In this document: piece after piece, positions 59,697-64,000 of the stretch
Numbering within the stretch: position 1 is the stretch's first letter
Layout: each line of letters begins with the position of its first letter
Origin: Neodiprion pinetum
Lineage: Eukaryota; Arthropoda; Insecta; Hymenoptera; Diprionidae
Direction: 5' to 3'
Assembly: GCF_021155775.2 (NCBI RefSeq)
Contig: NC_060235.2
Coordinates: 21,319,598 to 21,383,597 of the forward strand
Length of the DNA stretch: 64,000 nt
The notes under the pieces: generated by a model
Databases searched by the model: none
Seen by the model: the letters and a program-made list of their open reading frames with translations, nothing else
Told to the model about the DNA's origin: nothing
Translations under genes and position numbers: made by a program

Positions 59697-59895
59697 TTAT
59701 AACGTTGTTGATGTTACAGCATTGAGTCCATGGATCAAAACTGTTGGTGGCAAGTTCGCCGTCAATGAAGACAGTGAATGAAGGTAACGCGAGTAAATTT
59801 CTTGCTCGTCTCTGGTGCTGGAGTCAGGTGGTGGCGGAAGGTAAATGAAAACTACAGCCGTGTTTGCTGAATTTTGGCGTATCAGCTCGTTGACA
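59697..59895 (-). CDS. SLC12A9: SLC12A9 terminal exon
   Basis: The acceptor TTTCCAG precedes VNELIRQNSANTAVVFIYLP, then SRYLHSLSSLTANLPPTVLI, HGLNAVTSTTL and stop TAA (59697-59699). This matches the C-terminal YLPxPP...PxxLLVHG ending of SLC12A9 proteins. Confidence 0.92.
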
Positions 59896-62800
59896 CTGGA
59901 AAGCGATTAAATTTTGGTACTAACATTTCTGTATTATGAACAGAAGTTGCAATGATTTTTTAAAATAATAAAACAAATAATAAATAATCAACACTTTACA
60001 GAAAATATCATTACGCTATTGTATTATGATTCGTTTTGCTATAGTTCGAACCTGGATAAATAAGATTCGGGTATATTGTTGGCGGTGCCTTCCCTTTGAT
60101 CCATGGTAGATGGATAGTCGCTGTCGGATGATTGAAATCCTGTTGAACCGTTGCTCTGCAACTTGTTAAGTAGCCTTGACCATTCCAAAACTTGGTTTAT
60201 AGATGCTGAAATACGTAGCATGTTCAAAAGTTCTCTTAATTTATGCTCGTTCAGTGACTTTGGAAAGTCGTTAGACGTTGATCCAAATGATTCAGCCATG
60301 TTCAAAATCGAATCAGACTGCATTGTTTCACAGTGAAACACTCTGAGGTGCAAGTTTTTCCACACAGGCACCATGTTGATTATGCAGGCCAGCTGCAGCA
60401 TGAACAAAGACGACGTGTCGAAAGGATCTTGGTCGGATGGTCGCAAGAAGTTCACTGGCCAGACATCGATGTATTTCAAATTCGAATTTCTGTATGAAGG
60501 TAAAATAATTGTAAACGCTGATCGACATATGCCAGATAATAAAACAAATTTCACAGTGCAAATGCCCTATGCCTACTTACTTGTTAATGCTTGATTTGTC
60601 TAGCAAATGGAAGCTTCTGCAGAGACATAAGTTTTTCTTCATTTTGAGAACATCGAGACACATTTTAACATATTGTACTTGATCAACAGTTCTCTCGGTG
60701 CCTGTGTCTCTAAGTGGAAATACTTTAACGGTAGTCGAAGCGACAGAGCTGTCAAACATGGATGTGGCATATTGTGAGTTTTGAAAAAAATCCTGGGGCT
60801 CTTCCTGGTCGTAAAATCCGAGTATAATTGTGTTCGGTTTCATGGCTCCCATACCTGAGAGGCGGATAAGCTGATGCAATCCTTCACGAACACTCGGCGC
60901 AATGGTCAATTCTATAAATGCCTTAACTTTCATGTGATCGACTAGGCTCAACCAGTGCGGGTATTCCTCTATCGTCGGGTCGGTCCTCTGTGCCAAGAAT
61001 TGTCCAACTTTAACATGCCCAATGACATATAAGCCTCCCTTTTTTAAATCGTTTACAAAATCGATCAGCGGACAGGCCGACCTTGGCGAGGCGATCATCA
61101 AGAGCATTTGAGGACGCCAAAACTTGACGTGATCCTTGCGCGAGTCTAACATCAACAAGTACTTTCTCACTTGGTGAAATATGAGAGCCTGCGATATGCT
61201 GCCCCACGGTGCGTTTTTACTGGGAGAGAACAGGTGCAGTACTATGACTAAAATTAAACAGAGTATTATGCTGCTTGATGCATAGATGCTATTTATCACA
61301 AACATCATTATCAACGTTCCCAAGAGTCCTATGGTAGCGGTATACCAGGTAAAATAGTTGAAAGTTGGTCTGAAAGCGAAATATAGGGATTGAAAGTAAA
61401 ATTCAGCTAAGCAAGAAAAATAGAAAAGAACATTTCATCAGATTTTACCTAAAGTTTGGAGCACTGGCCAGCTCAAGGCCCAAGCACGCCAAGTTAGTTG
61501 CCAAATAGCTAAGTAAGAAGAGGACTGAATTAATCTGGGCAATTGTATTCAGCGATCCAACGAGTAGAATAATCTGGACCAAAATCCAGGAGGTGAGAAC
61601 CGCGCTAATCGGATTACCGCGCCACGTCCCTTGCAAAATATAATTCAATCCCGAACCTGGAAAGAGTTTTTAAATTGGTGAATGAGGTATTCTTTCTTCA
61701 ACAATGTGAATATAATCTTATATCTCACCAAAAACATTGTCCTTTGCCAGTGCTTCCAGCACTCTACTCGAACCAATCAAGTTACTCAGTCCAGCGCTGA
61801 ATGTGGCGGTTAAAATACCGATGGCTACAAACGGTGGCCAAACATTGATGGGCATCAGGTAAATAAAATTGTTTTGTAACAAAAATCTACTACTCGTCGC
61901 GGCAGTAAGTATTGACAGCAAGATGTAGCATATAAACGTGAACAACACTGCAGATAAGGTTCCCCTTGGTATATTTTTCGCCGGATTTTTGAGTTCACCT
62001 TTAAGACAGGTAATCTGGTATTAGAAGTATTTTTAGTGTCAAAAAACAATACATTTTTCACTTGGCATTCAATAATTTTGTTCTTATTGTACATAATCAT
62101 AACGTCTAAAACTATTTTATTACCACTCATGTTCGCTCCAGCCATTATTCCCGTTACTCCACTAAATAACACACCAAAAACACTAGCAAAGTCAACGACT
62201 TTACCATTACTGGTGTAATCAGCTGTGTAATTGGTATAGAGATTTTCTATCAAGGTGGTAGAAAGCAGACCTGTGTATATTCCACTTACGTGATATGTAG
62301 CATTTTGAACCAGGGCATTTGCAGCTGGTATTGGCACCTGAAAACCAGAGAAATCAATCACTGTGTAATGATGAAATATAATTAATGACAGAAACCAAAA
62401 TAAATTTTTTTTTTCTCAGATAGAATTTAGAAAACAAAATCTATTCCATAGAAATGTTTTACTAAACTTTGTGCAATTAAGGAATATCAAGCAATACATC
62501 AAAAAACTAATCAGCATTCAAAGCAAGCCTGTTTGAAATATTTACATTGTCAATCAATTGCATGCAGTATATGGAAAAAAAAATTAATGAATATAATAAA
62601 TCCAATTCTATGCTCTATATTATACTGACGAATAAGTAATGAAATTATATTTTTCTAATTAAATCGATAGTCTGACACATTCAACTTCTTTTTCCTCTCA
62701 GCCAAACTACTGATATTAAACTAAAATTAAATGAGCTATATCAATGTAAATTATTTGGGTTATCCCACATTTTGTTCTACAGTTCTTGTTGGCATACATG

Positions 62801-64000
62801 ACAAATGTCAGGATGGCCATTGACTCATGCACTGAGCGAGTAGATATCAATCTCTGATACCAAGATCACAGTTGTAGCGCCATCAAATTTACTCGTATAT
62901 TTTTGAGCCATGATTGAGATGAAGCGTCATTTGAACGACAACTCACCTTTTACATTGAACTCGTATGTCTGTAAGAGCTTGTCGAATCTCAGGCTTATTG
63001 TAGCCTTTTTCCATGTCGGAATTTATGACCATAATACATGCAGTCTCCAATGCTATTCCCAACGCGAACTGTGAACGAAATAGAAAACATTGTACGCTAC
63101 GCCAATGTTTTCCTAGATTCTGGAACTGTATGTTTCTTTTAAATTTGAATTTTATAAATAACGTTTTTAGTTCAAAACAATCTCCCGATGTCGATACCCA
63201 CTGATTTACAGTTAATAAATAACAACTGACAATATTGCTTGCTTATTTTTTGAGCTAAGCTGATCATTGATTACATAAGAAACATGGATTATCCAAGACT
63301 GTAAACAATATAGGATGGCAATAAAGAGTATGTAAAGCACGAAGAAGCTTGTGGATCAGCAGGCTTGCTTTAAAGCGTGTCAAAAAATTGGAAACAGATT
63401 TAATGAAATGAATATTCCAATGGGAAAAACAAACTTGTAACATATTGCTAAATCAATTGAAAAATGTACCTCAATGTGATCTTGTGCGAAGAAACTGATG
63501 AATACACTGCCCAGACAAATGCAGACAATGGCCAATATGACCGCACTTGTTTTCGCAAACATAGTTGCACCGATCAAACAAACAAATAAGTTTGCAGTAT
63601 TCACGACAGAACAATAGAGAAATCTCCACCACCTGCCATCTGGCAAAATAGGATTCTGGCTAATCAGGTAACCCGAGGGTCCAAAATTTTCCACCAAACC
63701 TTCGGCGAACCCAGATATACAAAGTGCGCTGGAAACAATGTTTGCCATGAAAAACAGCGTCCCGATTGAACCGCCAAACTCCGGACCCAGTGTTCTGCTG
63801 ATCATGACTGATCAAGAGAATTGGAAAAGTAATGGCTGGTAAATTGTATTTCACTAACATTGATCGGCAATGCTTTGATCTTGAAGACATAAATTATTCT
63901 ACAAGCAAGGATACAATACGCTCCGCCTCCCTCGACGGCGCCATTTGTTGAAATTGCACAAACAGAGGCGACTGTGAAGACTAAAATTCCATACGCAATG
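59697..64000 (-). CDS. SLC12A9: Solute carrier family 12 member 9-like transporter (spliced span, 5' partial)
   Basis: Member of the cation-chloride cotransporter superfamily, SLC12A9/CIP1 branch (polytopic membrane protein; substrate of this branch is not well settled). Eight exons with GT-AG borders and agreeing phases give about 847 codons. These cover the amino-acid permease-like membrane domain (GGAYFMISRTLGPEFGG, SGVTGIMAGANMSGELKNPA, GSSRVLEALAKDNVFG, LASAPNFRPTF) and the cytosolic C-terminal domain (ISQALIFHQVRKYLL, RKDHVKFWRPQ, KKGGLYVIGHV, GAMKPNTIILGFYD, YIDVWPVNFLRP, LPPTVLIHGLNAVTSTTL). The human protein is about 914 residues, so only about the first 70 residues lie beyond the window edge. 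It converges with netrin. The 1.13-kb second visible intron contains an unassigned exon-like block. Confidence 0.95.
60052..60489 (-). CDS. SLC12A9: SLC12A9 exon: cytosolic domain
   Basis: Encodes NSNLKYIDVWPVNFLRP, SLFMLQLACIINMVPVWKN and a Ser/Asn-rich regulatory-looking stretch. A stop would follow shortly if the donor were not used. Splicing at CCAG/GTTCGA removes it and joins in phase to the last exon. Confidence 0.9.
60581..61369 (-). CDS. SLC12A9: SLC12A9 exon: last membrane helices and start of cytosolic domain
   Basis: A 789-base exon. PTFNYFTWYTATIGLLGTL and the final hydrophobic segments are followed by WGSISQALIFHQVRKYLL, RKDHVKFWRPQMLLMIASPR, KKGGLYVIGHVKVGQF, HWLSLVDHMKVKAFIELT and MGAMKPNTIILGFYD. 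It ends in codons AAC AA before GTAAGT. Confidence 0.95.
61449..61656 (-). CDS. SLC12A9: SLC12A9 exon
   Basis: Encodes GSGLNYILQGTWRGNPISAV through two membrane segments to LELASAPNFR. ASAPNFRP is a strong SLC12 signature. Introns of 72 and 79 bases flank it. Confidence 0.93.
61729..61998 (-). CDS. SLC12A9: SLC12A9 exon
   Basis: Encodes GELKNPAKNIPRGTLSAVLF through INVWPPFVAIGILTATFSAG and SSRVLEALAKDNVFG. GELKxPxxxIPxGT is the conserved loop of the superfamily. Confidence 0.92.
62124..62337 (-). CDS. SLC12A9: SLC12A9 exon
   Basis: Starts VPIPAANALVQNATYHVSG after a TTTTCAG acceptor. An extracellular loop with two NxT sites (NAT, NYT) is followed by VVDFASVFGVLFSGVTGIMA and ends at GANMSG. 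The acceptor chosen restores the phase-0 junction after HIE. Confidence 0.87.
62338..63469 (-). other. SLC12A9: SLC12A9 intron, 1.13 kb
   Basis: Much longer than the other introns of this gene (72-156 bases). It contains the exon-like block at 62947-63068, and 36 bases beyond it on the same strand an ATG-led stretch beginning MAQKYTSKFDGATTVIL. The remainder is AT-rich. Confidence 0.75.
62947..63068 (-). CDS. Unassigned exon-like block in an SLC12A9 intron
   Basis: A 122-base open block between an acceptor (TTCACAG) and a strong donor (GTGAGT). It reads FALGIALETACIMVINSDME, KGYNKPEIRQALTDIRVQC then KR. The codon choice and peptide look protein-like, but I do not recognise the family. Its length (not a multiple of three) would shift the SLC12A9 frame if included between the phase-0 exons at 63470 and 62337. 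So it is either an exon of a nested or overlapping gene on the same strand, a poison exon, or a relic. Confidence 0.4.
63470..63807 (-). CDS. SLC12A9: SLC12A9 exon
   Basis: Encodes FMISRTLGPEFGGSIGTLFF through the hydrophobic segments ending ISFFAQDHIE. The donor is GAG then GTACAT, in phase 0. It contains several membrane helices. Confidence 0.9.
63915..64000 (-). CDS. SLC12A9: SLC12A9 exon (5' partial at window edge)
   Basis: Encodes IAYGILVFTVASVCAISTNG then AVEGGGAY, the first transmembrane segments of the permease fold. The donor GTATCC follows TATT. The split codon T/TC restores GGAYFMISRTLG with the next exon, as in the family. Confidence 0.9.

Noticed and set aside
1..64000. tRNA, rRNA and telomeric TTAGG repeats
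   Set aside because: No cloverleaf-like gene, rRNA segment or TTAGG array was recognised by eye. A dedicated scan was not possible.

Overview
This is eukaryotic nuclear DNA, almost certainly from an insect. Genes are split by canonical GT-AG introns, the non-coding DNA is AT-rich with many simple repeats, and CpG is not obviously depleted. That last point would suit a hymenopteran, but the species cannot be fixed from the sequence. There is no prokaryotic gene organisation.

Two host genes converge. On the + strand, the last five coding exons of a netrin (axon-guidance ligand) lie at 14510-14659, 15950-16045, 34863-34931, 41871-42069 and 43211-43355. They encode the third laminin-EGF repeat, a linker and the whole C-terminal NTR domain. 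The N-terminal exons lie upstream of the window, so 1-14509 is read as netrin intron. On the - strand, eight exons between 64000 and 59697 encode most of an SLC12A9-type cation-chloride cotransporter family protein, with the N terminus beyond the right edge. An unassigned exon-like block (62947-63068, - strand) sits in one SLC12A9 intron.

The netrin introns carry several mobile elements. The intron at 34932-41870 holds a DNA transposon (38018-41363) with one long open transposase reading frame, matching terminal inverted repeats and TTAA target duplications (Kolobok-like). Beside it, sharing one TTAA, is a 261-bp piggyBac-like MITE (41368-41628). Inside the transposon, just upstream of the transposase start, is a 615-bp MITE with a perfect 9-bp target duplication. 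Other introns hold a MITE family (9592-9922, 18769-19196, a probable third copy near 29.2 kb) and a long inverted-repeat element (29510-30121).

Between the two genes lies the most striking structure, an approximately 7.4-kb near-perfect palindrome at 49673-57034. Each arm contains, from outside inward, a unique edge, a short-period minisatellite, a duplicated 53-bp block, a tandem array of a 115-bp unit (16 copies left, 22 right), two 164-bp AT-rich repeats and a G-rich/C-rich core, around a spacer of about 50 bp. A 334-bp tandem repeat flanks it (48.44-49.67 kb and 58.5-59.07 kb). The layout resembles Foldback-type elements, but no transposase is visible in it. The AT-rich stretch 43356-48160 is probably a long netrin 3' UTR. 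It contains an approximately 356-bp inverted repeat and a perfect 36-bp palindrome.
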